The notes beneath the pieces are model-generated. The model was not told the DNA's origin. It ran no database searches and worked only from the letters and a program-made list of their open reading frames with translations. Source: Ferrimonas pelagia (GTDB lineage: Bacteria > Pseudomonadota > Gammaproteobacteria > Enterobacterales > Shewanellaceae). From it: a DNA stretch of 64,000 bases. The stretch covers positions 269,674 through 333,673 of the forward strand of contig NZ_BAABJZ010000006.1 of NCBI RefSeq assembly GCF_039543565.1, written 5' to 3'. Position 1 is the stretch's first letter. The number at the start of each line of letters is the position of its first letter. This document shows positions 18,951 through 27,842 of this stretch, one piece after another. The position numbers and the translations under genes are program-made.

Positions 18951-20342
18951 ATGAACAAATGGATTGAGTGGCGCATGGCGGGCGTCAAGGTGAGCCCCGC
19001 GGCTTTGCTGATCGCGGGTATGGGGCTGCCAGCGGCAGCCCAAACCTCGATGGCGGCACTGGAAGCGCAGTTACAACGCCAGCAAGCCGAGTTGGCAGCG
19101 CTGCAGGACGAGCTCGCGGCGTTGCGTCCGTCCGATGGGAAACAAGACAGTGACCAAAGCGTGACGGCGTTGCCCGCGACGCAATCGGACATGGGGTTTT
19201 CGTTTGCCTCGTATGGCAGCGTGGCGTGGCACAACGCGGTTATTTACCACAATACGCAGGATCTGACGGGAGAGCGGCGTGATCGGGCCGATCTGGAGCG
19301 CGTGGTGACCGAATTTGGCTATCGTTTTGACGCGCATTGGTCGGTTGAAGTGGAGATCGAATACGAGCACGGCGGTACAGGCGCTGCGCTGGAATACGAC
19401 GGCTTCGAGGAGTTTGGCGAGTTTGAGTCTGAGATCGAGGCGGGTGGTGAGATCATCATCGAAAAGGCCCAGATCGAATATCAGCCAAACCCGTTGTTTG
19501 GGGTTAGAGCGGGGCGCATTCATGTGCCCATCGGCATGACCACTGCACTGCATAAGCCCACCGAGTATCTGACGGCACAGCGCCATCGCTCGATTGAGTC
19601 GTTGATCCCGGCGGTTTGGCATGAAACCGGTGTCGGCGTGTTTGGTCAGTGGCGCAGCCTGCACTACCAGGCGCAACTGGTGACAGGGTTGAACTCCGAA
19701 TATTTCCGTAGCTATGGCTGGGTGAGTACGGGTCATCAGCGTCGGTTTGAGACCGTCAACGCCGATCAACTGGCCACGGTGTTGCGGCTGGACTGGGGCG
19801 ACATCAAGCAGGGCAGCGCCGTGGGCGTGTCCTATTACGTCGGGGATACCAGCGGCAATCGGCATAAAACCAACAAGCTGGATGTGGATGGTCGGGTGCA
19901 GATCTGGGATCTGCACGCGGCCTTTGTCGAGGGGCCCTGGACGCTGCGGGCCCAATACCTGTATGGCCAGCTCGACGATGCGGATGCGATCACTCTGGCC
20001 AACAAATCCACGCCAGGTTTGGACCCGGGCAACTTTGCCCAACTCGGCAGTGAGTCTGAGGCCTGGTTTGTCGAGGCGGGCGTCGATCTGGCGCCGTGGT
20101 TGGGTTGGTCGTCGCCGCTGATCGCCTTTGCCAATATTGAGCACGGCGATCCGCTGAAGCAGGTTGAAAGTGGCAGTGGCACCGCGCGATTTGAGCGGGA
20201 TTGGCTCAGCGCAGGATTCAATTATCTGCCGTTGGCACAGCTGGTGTTTAAGGCCGAATTTGGCCGCGAGTCGGTAGCCCAGAGCAACATTCCAGACAGC
20301 AACTTTCTCAGTTTGAGCCTCGGCTATCAATTTGAACTTTAA
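18951..20342 (+). CDS. porin-like outer-membrane protein with N-terminal coiled coil
   Basis: 463 residues. A signal peptide (cleavage near 'PAAAQT', about residue 31) is followed by a heptad-rich segment (LEAQLQRQQAELAALQDELAAL) seen in trimeric porins of the OprP and related families, then alternating beta strands to a C-terminal 'LGYQFEL'. A very acidic stretch near residues 140-165 (E-E-F-G-E-F-E-S-E-I-E) is probably an extracellular or pore loop. The start is the ATG at 18951 after AAGGGGGG. It heads a likely operon with an imelysin and a di-haem lipoprotein below a Fur-like site, so a role in iron or metal entry is inferred. Confidence 0.75.
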   Translation: MNKWIEWRMAGVKVSPAALLIAGMGLPAAAQTSMAALEAQLQRQQAELAALQDELAALRPSDGKQDSDQSVTALPATQSDMGFSFASYGSVAWHNAVIYHNTQDLTGERRDRADLERVVTEFGYRFDAHWSVEVEIEYEHGGTGAALEYDGFEEFGEFESEIEAGGEIIIEKAQIEYQPNPLFGVRAGRIHVPIGMTTALHKPTEYLTAQRHRSIESLIPAVWHETGVGVFGQWRSLHYQAQLVTGLNSEYFRSYGWVSTGHQRRFETVNADQLATVLRLDWGDIKQGSAVGVSYYVGDTSGNRHKTNKLDVDGRVQIWDLHAAFVEGPWTLRAQYLYGQLDDADAITLANKSTPGLDPGNFAQLGSESEAWFVEAGVDLAPWLGWSSPLIAFANIEHGDPLKQVESGSGTARFERDWLSAGFNYLPLAQLVFKAEFGRESVAQSNIPDSNFLSLSLGYQFEL

Positions 20343-20374
20343 GTGCTTCATCTTCATGTTAAGGAAAACCAACA

Positions 20375-21523
20375 ATGAATATCCCCTTCTCTTCGTTCTC
20401 TCCTATTGCGCTGGCGTTGACCGCAGCGATCTCCCTGGCCGCGTGCGGCGGCAGCAGCGGCGGTGACGGCAACGACACACTCGAGCCGCCGACGGGCTTT
20501 GATTTTGATGCCAGCCTGTTGATCGACAATCTGACCGACGACGTGATCGTCGCAGGCTATCAACAGCTGGCCGCTGGGATGGAGGCGTTGCATCTGGCGG
20601 CGGACAACCTGCGTAACGATCCCACTCAGGCCAATCTGGTGGCGGCGCAGGACGCGTGGAAAGCGGCGCGGCGCTATTGGGAGCAGGGTGAGGCCCATAT
20701 CTTCGGCCCGATCGACGCACTCAGTATTGATCCCCACCTAGATAGCTGGCCGCTGAACACCACAGATCTGCAGGCACAACTGGCGACCAACGACAGCTTT
20801 GACGCCGACAGCATCAAGACCTGGAATGACGATGTGCAGGGCTTTCATACCATGGAGTTCTTGCTGTTCGGCGACGGCATTGCCGATAACGACAAGGCGA
20901 TCGAGGCGATGAGTGGCGCCGAGCTGGCGTATCTGGTGGCCTTGGCGCAAGTGGCGGTCGACTACTCCGGCGAGCTGGAGCAGGCCTGGACCGTGAGCTA
21001 CAACGGCGGCGAGGCGTATGGCGCGGCCTTGAAGGACTCGGGTAACGCCTATTATGGCTCCGATCTGGCGGTGATCGAGGAGCTGGTGCAGGGCTTGATC
21101 GGCATTGTTGATGAGGTGGGTAACGGCAAGATCGCCGATCCATTTGGCGCCAGCCTGGCTCAGGCCGATACCTCTCTGGTGGAGTCTCAGTACAGCTGGA
21201 ACTCGCTGCAGGATTTCTCCGATAACATCGTGGGTGTGCAGAACATCTACCGGGGTGAGTTGAGTGGTGCCAGTGACAAGGTGGGGCTGAACGATTGGGT
21301 GCGGGCCGGTGATGAGGCATTGGCGGATCGTCTCGACGCGGAGATCCAAACGGCCATTGATGCCATCTTGGCGATCGGTGGGACGCAAGCGCTGCCCTTC
21401 CGTCAGGCGATCTTGGATCAACAAGGTCGCGTTCGGGTGCAGTCCGCGGTGGATGCCTTGGCGGCTCTGCAAACCCGTTTGGAGAGTGAAGTCATTCCAT
21501 TGCTCAGTGACTGGAATAACTGA
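20375..21523 (+). CDS. imelysin-family lipoprotein (iron-regulated, EfeM/IrpA-like)
   Basis: 382 residues with a lipoprotein signal ('ISLAACGG', lipid-attached Cys near residue 24) and a Gly/Asp-rich linker. The imelysin signature G-x-H-x-x-E appears as 'GFHTMEFLLFGDG', with the family's duplicated helical pattern around it. These periplasmic proteins are linked to iron uptake and are often Fur-controlled. The gene starts 32 bp after the porin with AAGGAAAA before the ATG. Pairing with a di-haem protein downstream is a recurrent arrangement in proteobacteria. Confidence 0.85.
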   Translation: MNIPFSSFSPIALALTAAISLAACGGSSGGDGNDTLEPPTGFDFDASLLIDNLTDDVIVAGYQQLAAGMEALHLAADNLRNDPTQANLVAAQDAWKAARRYWEQGEAHIFGPIDALSIDPHLDSWPLNTTDLQAQLATNDSFDADSIKTWNDDVQGFHTMEFLLFGDGIADNDKAIEAMSGAELAYLVALAQVAVDYSGELEQAWTVSYNGGEAYGAALKDSGNAYYGSDLAVIEELVQGLIGIVDEVGNGKIADPFGASLAQADTSLVESQYSWNSLQDFSDNIVGVQNIYRGELSGASDKVGLNDWVRAGDEALADRLDAEIQTAIDAILAIGGTQALPFRQAILDQQGRVRVQSAVDALAALQTRLESEVIPLLSDWNN

Positions 21524-21648
21524 GCATTGCTGGTCGAGGGGCCCTTCGTCCGAGGGGCTTCCTTGCGCGCTAAGTCGTGGTGAGCGGTGCAGCTTGCGCG
21601 GTGCTGTTTGAGCTGCGCGAAAGCATCGCGCCACCCCATGAAGTGAGT

Positions 21649-23265
21649 ATGAGTATGAAACCTAGTGATCCCCCTTCGCAGCGCAGCTTGCGCTGTTCAA
21701 TGTGGGCGCTCATGTGTCTGCTGACCGCCTGCGGTGGCAGTGACGACAAGGGGCCTGTCGAGCCGCCGCTTGCCGCTTACCCTGACTATACGGATGTTGT
21801 CCTGCTGGGGGGAGGCACCAGTGTGGTCGATGCCAGTCATTCTGGCCATGGCTTTTCCACCCCAGCGCCGAATTTGACCGAAGCGGAGCTCGCTGCGCAC
21901 CTGGTGGGGGATCTGCATTTCGAAACCCGCTTTACCACGGCCCCGAATGAGGCACACCCCGAGTTGGACGGGTTAGGGCCGGTGTTCAACAATGCCGACT
22001 GCAACGCCTGTCATCAGCGCGATGGACGGCCCTCAACCATCAAAGGGGAGGCAACGCCTAGGAAGCTGGGCAGCGATGCCGGCCTGTTTGCTCGGATCAG
22101 CCTGGCCCGCTCGGAGGCCTGCACCGAGCCCACGGCGGCCAATGACTACTGCGCCCCGGTGCCGGTGCCGGGGTTTGGCACCCAGATGTTTCATCGAGGC
22201 GTGCTGAAGGCGCGGCCGGATTGGCAGCACAATAACTTCGTCGGTCAGGCCGATATTTGGCTGGCGTGGCAGACGCACACTTTTACCTATCCCGATGGCC
22301 GCGAAGTCGTTCTGTCCAAACCGGTATTCCATTTTAGCAATGCCTATGATGCGCCGGAGGATATTGCGGCCAGCGCCTTGGGTCAGGCGAATGTGCAGGC
22401 AGGGCTGCGCAATGGTATGCCGGTGTTTGGTTTGGGATTACTTGAGTTGATCCCGGAGGCGGACATTTTGGCGTTGGCCGACGAGATGGATGTGGATCAG
22501 GATGGGATCTCAGGGCGCCCCAACTGGGTCTATGACGCCGTCAAGGCGCGGGATGGGGATGCTCGGCCTGTGTCTCTGGGTCGCTTTGGCTGGAAAGCCA
22601 ATACCCCCAGCGTGCGGGTGCAATCGTTGGGCGCGCTGCGTGGTGACATCGGGATCACCAATCCATTGTTTCCTCAGGAGAGTGTGGCGGGCACGCCATT
22701 GCATGAGGACTATTTGGCCCGGACCGGATATGTGGATACAGGGGAGGATCAGCAGGGGGCGCCAGAGGCGGATCAGAGCTTTAGCGATCTCGTGGTGTTT
22801 TATGCTGAGACCCTAGGGGTGCCCGCGCGGCGCAATGCCGAGGACAGCGATGTCCGTGAAGGCGCGCGCCTTTTTGCCCAGCTCGGCTGTCACCGTTGTC
22901 ACTCCCCCAGCTTTACCACCGCGACTTCCGAGCAGCTTGGCGGCGTCGATGCGCCGGCCGCGCTGCTGTCGCAGGTGATCTACCCGTTCACCGATATGCT
23001 GCTGCACGACATGGGCGAGGGGCTGGCGGACGGTCGGGATGATTTTCTGGCCAATGGACGAGAGTGGAAGACCCGGCCGCTGTGGGGGATAGGCTTGACG
23101 CAGACGGTGAATCCATCAGCCTGCTTTTTGCACGATGGCCGTGCCTGTACCTTGGAAGAGGCGGTGCTGTGGCATGGCGGGGAAGCCCAAGCCAGTCGGG
23201 ATACCTTTGCGGCGCTTGTGCTGCAAGAGCGGGCACAATTGCTGGCGTTTCTGCGTTCACTCTAG
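21649..23265 (+). CDS. di-haem oxidoreductase-like lipoprotein
   Basis: 538 residues of the di-haem peroxidase-like ('thiol oxidoreductase') family. A lipobox ('CLLTACGG') gives an outer- or inner-membrane-anchored periplasmic protein. Two c-type haem motifs are present: C-N-A-C-H in 'NADCNACHQRDG' and C-H-R-C-H in 'LGCHRCHSPSF'. The frame is open from 21577, but the ATG at 21649 after GAAGTGAG places the signal peptide correctly; ATG 21655 is an alternative. It probably works with the imelysin in iron handling, perhaps as a redox partner. This is inference from the conserved pairing. Confidence 0.85.
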   Translation: MSMKPSDPPSQRSLRCSMWALMCLLTACGGSDDKGPVEPPLAAYPDYTDVVLLGGGTSVVDASHSGHGFSTPAPNLTEAELAAHLVGDLHFETRFTTAPNEAHPELDGLGPVFNNADCNACHQRDGRPSTIKGEATPRKLGSDAGLFARISLARSEACTEPTAANDYCAPVPVPGFGTQMFHRGVLKARPDWQHNNFVGQADIWLAWQTHTFTYPDGREVVLSKPVFHFSNAYDAPEDIAASALGQANVQAGLRNGMPVFGLGLLELIPEADILALADEMDVDQDGISGRPNWVYDAVKARDGDARPVSLGRFGWKANTPSVRVQSLGALRGDIGITNPLFPQESVAGTPLHEDYLARTGYVDTGEDQQGAPEADQSFSDLVVFYAETLGVPARRNAEDSDVREGARLFAQLGCHRCHSPSFTTATSEQLGGVDAPAALLSQVIYPFTDMLLHDMGEGLADGRDDFLANGREWKTRPLWGIGLTQTVNPSACFLHDGRACTLEEAVLWHGGEAQASRDTFAALVLQERAQLLAFLRSL

Positions 23266-23290
23266 CGGCGTATAGTGAGGCTATACGCAA

Positions 23291-23315
23291 CAAGCCCTGT
23301 CAGGGACAGGGCTTG
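23291..23315. terminator. bidirectional hairpin between converging genes
   Basis: A perfect 11-bp stem (CAAGCCCTGTC / GACAGGGCTTG) with a 3-base loop separates the di-haem gene from the converging yggX copy. It has no long T tract on either strand. Confidence 0.65.
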
Positions 23316-23340
23316 TGAGCGAGCATCGTCGCGTGACAGC

Positions 23341-23690
23341 TGGCGAGCGCTTTAAGACTCGGGCGGCTTGTAACCTTCGATGTGGATCTCTTCGCCTTCG
23401 AACAGGAACTTCACCATGTTGTCCTGCAACATCTGACGGTCGTCGGCATTCATCATATTGAGCTTGTGCTCGTTGATCAGCATGGTCTGTTTTTTCTGCC
23501 AAAGGCCGAAGGCTTCTTTGGAGATGTTATCGAATACCCGCTTGCCCACTTCGCCGGGGATCAGTTGGAAATCCAGGCCTTCGGCTTCTTTGTTCAGGTA
23601 TTGGCAAAAAACGGTACGTGCCATTGCTGCATCCTCTTAATTTGGTCTTGCGCAGTTATACCAGATGGGATGCCCTAGCCCAACCGCTAC
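23341..23690. repeat. ~350-bp direct repeat, left copy (yggX plus mutY tail)
   Basis: The segment matches 29331-29679. It covers yggX, its leader and about 12 bp corresponding to the mutY 3' end. Within yggX I count 18 differences in about 270 bp (about 93% identity). The two copies flank the 6-kb catabolic segment. Confidence 0.85.
23352..23624 (-). CDS. yggX: YggX, Fe(2+)-trafficking protein, displaced copy
   Basis: A 90-residue cytosolic protein tied to iron-sulfur cluster protection and oxidative-stress resistance. The conserved N-terminal Cys7 ('MARTVFCQYLN') and the whole family sequence are present. It differs from the copy at 29340 at only two residues (Glu15 for Asp, Gly40 for Thr), while about 15 other differences are silent, so selection has kept it functional. 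The usual partner mutY is not upstream here; only its last bases remain, so this is the displaced duplicate. Confidence 0.95.
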   Translation of the reverse strand: MARTVFCQYLNKEAEGLDFQLIPGEVGKRVFDNISKEAFGLWQKKQTMLINEHKLNMMNADDRQMLQDNMVKFLFEGEEIHIEGYKPPES

Positions 23691-24525
23691 CGCGGCATTT
23701 CGCGGGTGGAGCTGCCGGTAAAGTGGCTGGCTTGTGCATTGCGATAGGCGACGGGAGTCCGACCGGTCCAGCTGCGAAAGGCGCGGATAAATGAGCTGGG
23801 CTCGGCAAAACCCAGTTGCTCGGCGATCCGGTCGATCGGTAGGCGAGAGCGGCTCAGCAGTTCGATGGCGCGGTCGCGCCGGGCACGCTCCTTCAGCTCC
23901 TGATAGGTCTTGCCACTCTGTTTGAGTTTGCGCCGAAAGGTTTGTTCGGACAGGCAGAAGTTCTTAGCGGCGACATCGATGCTGGGGCAGCTTTGGCCAT
24001 TGGCGACCACAGCTCCAGCCAGGCGCGCGTCTGTTGATAGAGTGACGGGGTCTGTTTGAGAGGGTTAAACAGATCCGCCGGCGCGCGTTGGGTAAAGCGT
24101 TCGAGATCGGTCGGTTGGCGTCGGTTGGGGAGATTGAGGCCGTCTTTGTGAAATCGAAGGCAGTTGCTGGCTTGGTTAAAATGCTGCGGCACGTCGAAAA
24201 ACATCTGCAGGTATTCTTGGTCTCGGCGTGAGGCTGGATAGTCGAGGTTGACGTCCAGTAGGGGGAGACGTGTTTGAGCCAACCAGGTTAGGAAGCGATG
24301 CACCACCATCAAATTTTGTTCGATGGCAATGGGGCTGTGGATGGCATAGCCGGGCCGCCGCACCAATTGATAGCAAACCGTTTCCCCTTCGTCGATAAGC
24401 TCTGCGATCAGGCTGTTGGTGAACAGGCGATTGAAGTCGACCGTCCGCTGCAACGACTCGCCCAGGGTTTCCGCCGTGATCACCGCCAACCCGAGCATGA
24501 TCTGGATCCGGCCCTGCTGAAACGG
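23687..24525 (-). pseudogene. AraC-family regulator, frameshifted and 5'-truncated
   Basis: Two frames make one gene. The N-terminal part (frame ending in '..YQQTRAWLEL') is an arabinose-binding-type regulator domain ('AVITAETLGESL', 'LLDVNLDYPASRRDQEY'). The C-terminal part (23687-24010) is an AraC helix-turn-helix domain ('LSEQTFRRKLKQ', 'IAEQLGFAEPSSFIRAFRSW'). They join if one G is restored near 24010 (GAG CTG [G]TG GTC GCC), so a 1-bp deletion broke the gene. The first 60 or so residues are also missing: near 24510 the frame runs into an unrelated dehydrogenase gene on the other strand. It probably once controlled the acyl-CoA genes to its right. Confidence 0.8.
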
Positions 24526-24957
24526 CCCGCCAAGTTGGATGTCATCCCCCGAATGGTCGAGGCGGGACGAAAGGGGCGCCAGTATGATGGTGGCTTCTAC
24601 GATTACTCGGCCGACGGAAACAGAACCGTGTGGCCGGGATTGGTTGAGTTGATCGATGCCCAGCCGGCGAGTTTGCCGGTGGTTGATGTGCTGGAGCGTT
24701 TGTTGTTTCGCAAAGCCATCGAATCGGTGAAGTGTTTGGATGAAGGTGTCTTGGAGCGGGTGATGGACGGCAACATCGGCTCGGTGCTGGGGATCGGTTT
24801 CCCGCAGCATCATGGCGGCGTTTTCCAATACATCAACAGCTATGGCTTAGTGGCCTTTGTCAGCCGTGCCGATGAGTTGGCCAAGCGCTATGGAGCGCGA
24901 TTTGATGTGCCCGCCAGTTTGCGCGAACTGGCGCAACTCAACGCTCGCTATCGTTGA
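24505..24957 (+). pseudogene. 3-hydroxyacyl-CoA dehydrogenase, C-terminal fragment
   Basis: About 150 residues match the end of FadB/FadJ-type dehydrogenases: 'MVEAGRKGRQYDGGFYDY', then 'LERLLFRKAIESVKCLDEGV', 'ADVN'-like 'MDGNIGSVLGIGFPQHHGG' and the closing 'LAKRYGARFDVPASLRELA'. The NAD-binding and hydratase parts are missing, and upstream sequence is the antisense of the AraC gene. A deletion that removed the 5' ends of two divergent genes explains both truncations. It is not expected to be functional. Confidence 0.8.
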
Positions 24958-25082
24958 GCGCACGCTGCGCTGGATCGTTGTCCCCATGGCCGTATGGCTG
25001 TGGGGTGTTTATGTTTTGAGGATAGGTACGAGCACCGTTGAGGCCCGAGGGCCCAGGTTCGTCGTGCACAAGGGAGGTGTTT

Positions 25083-26201
25083 ATGGGCCCGTTAACAGGC
25101 TATCGGATCATTGAAATGGTGGGGATCGGCCCCGGACCGTTTGCTGGCATGATGCTGGCGGATATGGGGGCGGAAGTTATCGCGGTTGAGCGCAAGGTAA
25201 AGGGAACCGCACCACAGATGCCGGTGGATATTAACCGCCGTGGTAAACGCTCCATTGTTTTGGATCTCAAATCGGAAGGCGGAAAGGAAGCGCTGCTTAA
25301 GCTGGTTGAAAGTTCGGATGCCTTGTTTGAAGGGTTTCGTCCCGGTGTGATGGAGAAGTTGGGCCTGGGCCCGGATACGTGTCTGGCCCGCAACGAAAAG
25401 TTGGTATTCGGCCGGATGACGGGATGGGGCCAGGACGGACCGTTGGCGAACACTGCCGGCCACGATATTAATTACATCGCGCTGTCCGGTGCTCTGTACT
25501 CAAATGGCCCGGGTGATCGGCCACCGATGCCGGCTCTGAATCTGGTGGGCGATTACGGTGGCGGTGGCATGATGCTGGCCTTTGGGTTGGTGTGTGGCTT
25601 GCTGGAGAGTAAGGGCAGTGGCCAGGGGCAGGTGATTGATGCGGCCATGACCGAGGGGTCCGCGGCCCTGATGTCGCTGATGTTTTCGTTGAAAGGTTCG
25701 GGGATCTGGCAAGAACAGCGTGGCATTAACCTGTTTGATGGCGGGTGTGGTTACTACGGAAGCTTTGCTTGTGCCGATGGGGAGTTTGTTGCTCTTGGTC
25801 CGATTGAAGCGCCGTTTTTTGCTCAGTTTGTTGAGTTAGTGGGGGGCGATCCCGAGTGGCTTCAATGGCACAGTAATCCGCGTAAGTGGCATCAGTTGCG
25901 CCAGGCCCTGACGGATCTGTTTGCGACCAAGCCACAAAGCCTGTGGTGTCAATTGCTGGATGGCTCAGACGCCTGCTTTAGTCCCATTCTGCCATTCTGG
26001 AAGGCGCACGAGCACCCCCATGCTAAAGCTCGCAAAAGCTTTGTGGAAATCGACGGGGTGATGCAGCCTGCGCCTACGCCCAAGTTCAGCCGTACAGCAG
26101 CGCCCACGCCAAAAGCGCCATCGGGGCGAGGGGAAGATGGCCCCGCGCTCCTCTCGGAGCTTGGGCTGAGCGCTGATGACATCTCCGAGCTATTGTCGTA
26201 A
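25083..26201 (+). CDS. alpha-methylacyl-CoA racemase-like CoA-transferase family III protein
   Basis: A 372-residue CaiB/BaiF-fold enzyme. It resembles the AMACR/MCR branch, which inverts the 2-methyl centre of branched acyl-CoAs before beta-oxidation: 'TGWGQDGPLANTAGHDINYI' and, 30 residues after that His, 'NLVGDYGGGG', reproducing the His126/Asp156 spacing of the mycobacterial racemase. The N-terminal 'GIGPGPFAGMMLADMGAEVI' is the usual CoA-binding start. The ATG at 25083 follows AGGGAGGTG. With the dehydrogenase fragment and the DECR-like gene it points to breakdown of branched or unsaturated acyl chains, such as isoprenoid or sterol side chains. Confidence 0.85.
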   Translation: MGPLTGYRIIEMVGIGPGPFAGMMLADMGAEVIAVERKVKGTAPQMPVDINRRGKRSIVLDLKSEGGKEALLKLVESSDALFEGFRPGVMEKLGLGPDTCLARNEKLVFGRMTGWGQDGPLANTAGHDINYIALSGALYSNGPGDRPPMPALNLVGDYGGGGMMLAFGLVCGLLESKGSGQGQVIDAAMTEGSAALMSLMFSLKGSGIWQEQRGINLFDGGCGYYGSFACADGEFVALGPIEAPFFAQFVELVGGDPEWLQWHSNPRKWHQLRQALTDLFATKPQSLWCQLLDGSDACFSPILPFWKAHEHPHAKARKSFVEIDGVMQPAPTPKFSRTAAPTPKAPSGRGEDGPALLSELGLSADDISELLS

Positions 26202-26645
26202 ACCGGAAGAAAGCATCTATCCAAATGCCGGACGGCCCTGACTGTGGATGGTAATGTCGGTTCGAATTGGGCGGGCGGATGGCAATCCAAGCCCGTCGGT
26301 TGAAATAGCATGTCGGGCTCGGCCTCGAGAGAGGAATGTGAAGAGCTCGTCCCCAATATCGAAAGCACAGTGCCGCTGCACCGAAGCAGAGTTCAAGTTC
26401 CATTCGGTGGACTGGTAGGGATTGAAAGCTGTCGGGCTCTATCTGGAGCCGACGGGGCAATGGGGATCTTGGTCATCGGAATGGAGAGTGCGAGCGCTAG
26501 TCGATGTTCTGTCGGTCTATTTTTATAGGGCGTAAGTGGTTGTGGATGTCGCGCCGAGTCAACGAATTTGGGCTGTTGAAACTACAAGTGGAGGACTGCT
26601 GGTGCTGCTTAGGTTTCTCAACAGTGATGGGGTGAAGGAATACAG
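26202..26645 (+). other. 444-bp spacer, no gene seen
   Basis: No convincing frame, repeat or terminator was found between the racemase and the reductase. The last bases (GTGAAGGAATACAG) carry the ribosome site of the next gene. Confidence 0.45.
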
Positions 26646-27449
26646 ATGTATCAGTTAGATATCTTAAAGGGGCGGGTTGCGTATATTTCAGGAGGCACCA
26701 GTGGCATCAATCTGGGCATTGCCAAAGGCTTAAGTGCCTATGGTGCCAAAGTCGTAGTGATAGGCCGCAATAGCGAAAAGGCTCAGGCAGCGGCGGAAGA
26801 GATCCGTCAGCATGCAGGCGGAGAAGCTTTGGCTTTTTCTGCCGATGTGCGGGACTTTGGCGCAGTGATGGCGACGATTGAACAGACCCGCGAGCATTTT
26901 GGTCCTCCAGATATTGTGATTGCTGGAGCCGCGGGTAATTTTCCGGCTCCCGCATCCAACATCAGTGCCAACGGCTTTAAGACGGTGATGGATATCGATC
27001 TACAAGGCACTTTCAACGTGTTTCGTGCCGCCTATGAGCACTGCAATAAGCCCGGCTCCAGCTTTATCGCTATCACGGCCGAGCAAGCGGTGAAGGCGAT
27101 GCCGTTTCAGTCGCATGTTGGCGCTGCCAAGGCGGGGATCAACATGCTGGTGAAGGACTTGGCGCTCGAGTGGGGCAGAGAGGGAATACGGGTTAATTGC
27201 ATCTGCCCAGGGCCCATCAATGACACTGAAGGGATGCGCCGGTTGGCACCGACACCGGAAATTGAGCAGATGATGAAGGCGCGCATTTCACTGGGTGATT
27301 TGGGAGATAAAGAAGATATCGCCAATGCGGTTGTCTATCTGTGTTCTCCGCTGGGGCGTTACATTACCGGCACCGTGTTGGATGTTGATGGCGGCTGTCA
27401 GCTTGGCGACGCCAGCATGAACCGAGTACCGCAGATGAAAAAAGCTTGA
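26646..27449 (+). CDS. short-chain dehydrogenase, 2,4-dienoyl-CoA reductase-like
   Basis: A 267-residue Rossmann-fold enzyme with 'SGGTSGINLGIAKGL' (cofactor loop) and 'DIVIAGAAGNFPAPAS..NGFKTVMDID', very like NADPH-dependent peroxisomal and mitochondrial 2,4-dienoyl-CoA reductases. In place of the classical Tyr-x-x-x-Lys it has 'SHVGAAKAGINML', keeping the Lys but not the Tyr, which is the DECR pattern. Product likely: trans-3-enoyl-CoA from dienoyl-CoA during beta-oxidation of unsaturated acids. It lies in the catabolic segment behind the racemase and is followed by its own terminator. Confidence 0.85.
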   Translation: MYQLDILKGRVAYISGGTSGINLGIAKGLSAYGAKVVVIGRNSEKAQAAAEEIRQHAGGEALAFSADVRDFGAVMATIEQTREHFGPPDIVIAGAAGNFPAPASNISANGFKTVMDIDLQGTFNVFRAAYEHCNKPGSSFIAITAEQAVKAMPFQSHVGAAKAGINMLVKDLALEWGREGIRVNCICPGPINDTEGMRRLAPTPEIEQMMKARISLGDLGDKEDIANAVVYLCSPLGRYITGTVLDVDGGCQLGDASMNRVPQMKKA

Positions 27450-27467
27450 TGTCGGATCTTGAGTGAC

Positions 27468-27497
27468 AAAGCCGATGCCGACCGCATCGGCTTTTTT
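27468..27497 (+). terminator. terminator after the SDR gene
   Basis: AAAGCCGATGC / GCATCGGCTTT, an 11-bp perfect stem with a 5-base loop and a T run. Confidence 0.92.
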
Positions 27498-27842
27498 GTA
27501 GCTGGAGCCTTTGGTCGCAGCACAGGGAATGCGTCCGCTGACAGGCTGGATAACAGGCAAGGTTGTGTTGCCGTGGGGACGCGCCTCGCGGACTAGGCTG
27601 ATGAGCGTTTGTCAGGTTCTTGGATGGGCACTGCGCCTAGGCAGCCAGCAGCATCCGCTATAGGCTGGCTTAGCAGGAGCGACAGGCCCGGCAACAGATG
27701 GTGAAGCTGCTGACGCATGAAAGTCGCCCCGTCATTAACCTCATTGGAGGACGCGGGGCGGAGCGAAGAGCGAGGGCGATTGCGGGTCGTCTGATCTTTT
27801 GGGTCAGTCATGAGGCGGCATAGAGCTTCGCACCAGTGCTGA
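27498..27842. other. 345-bp spacer between converging genes
   Basis: The minus-strand open frame here (27593-27982) has no family character and overlaps the nitroreductase end, so I see no gene. Confidence 0.45.

Noticed and set aside
18469..18967. Open frames of 124-161 codons through the heptamer array (repeating L-L-T-A-H-C-S)
   Set aside because: They exist only because the 7-bp unit has no stop in any frame. They have no ribosome site or family and contain the N.
19071..20375. 434-codon minus-strand frame
   Set aside because: Antisense shadow of the porin gene, which has a signal peptide, strands and a ribosome site.
26310..26528. 72-codon plus-strand frame between the racemase and the SDR
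   Set aside because: No ribosome site or motif; composition resembles non-coding sequence.
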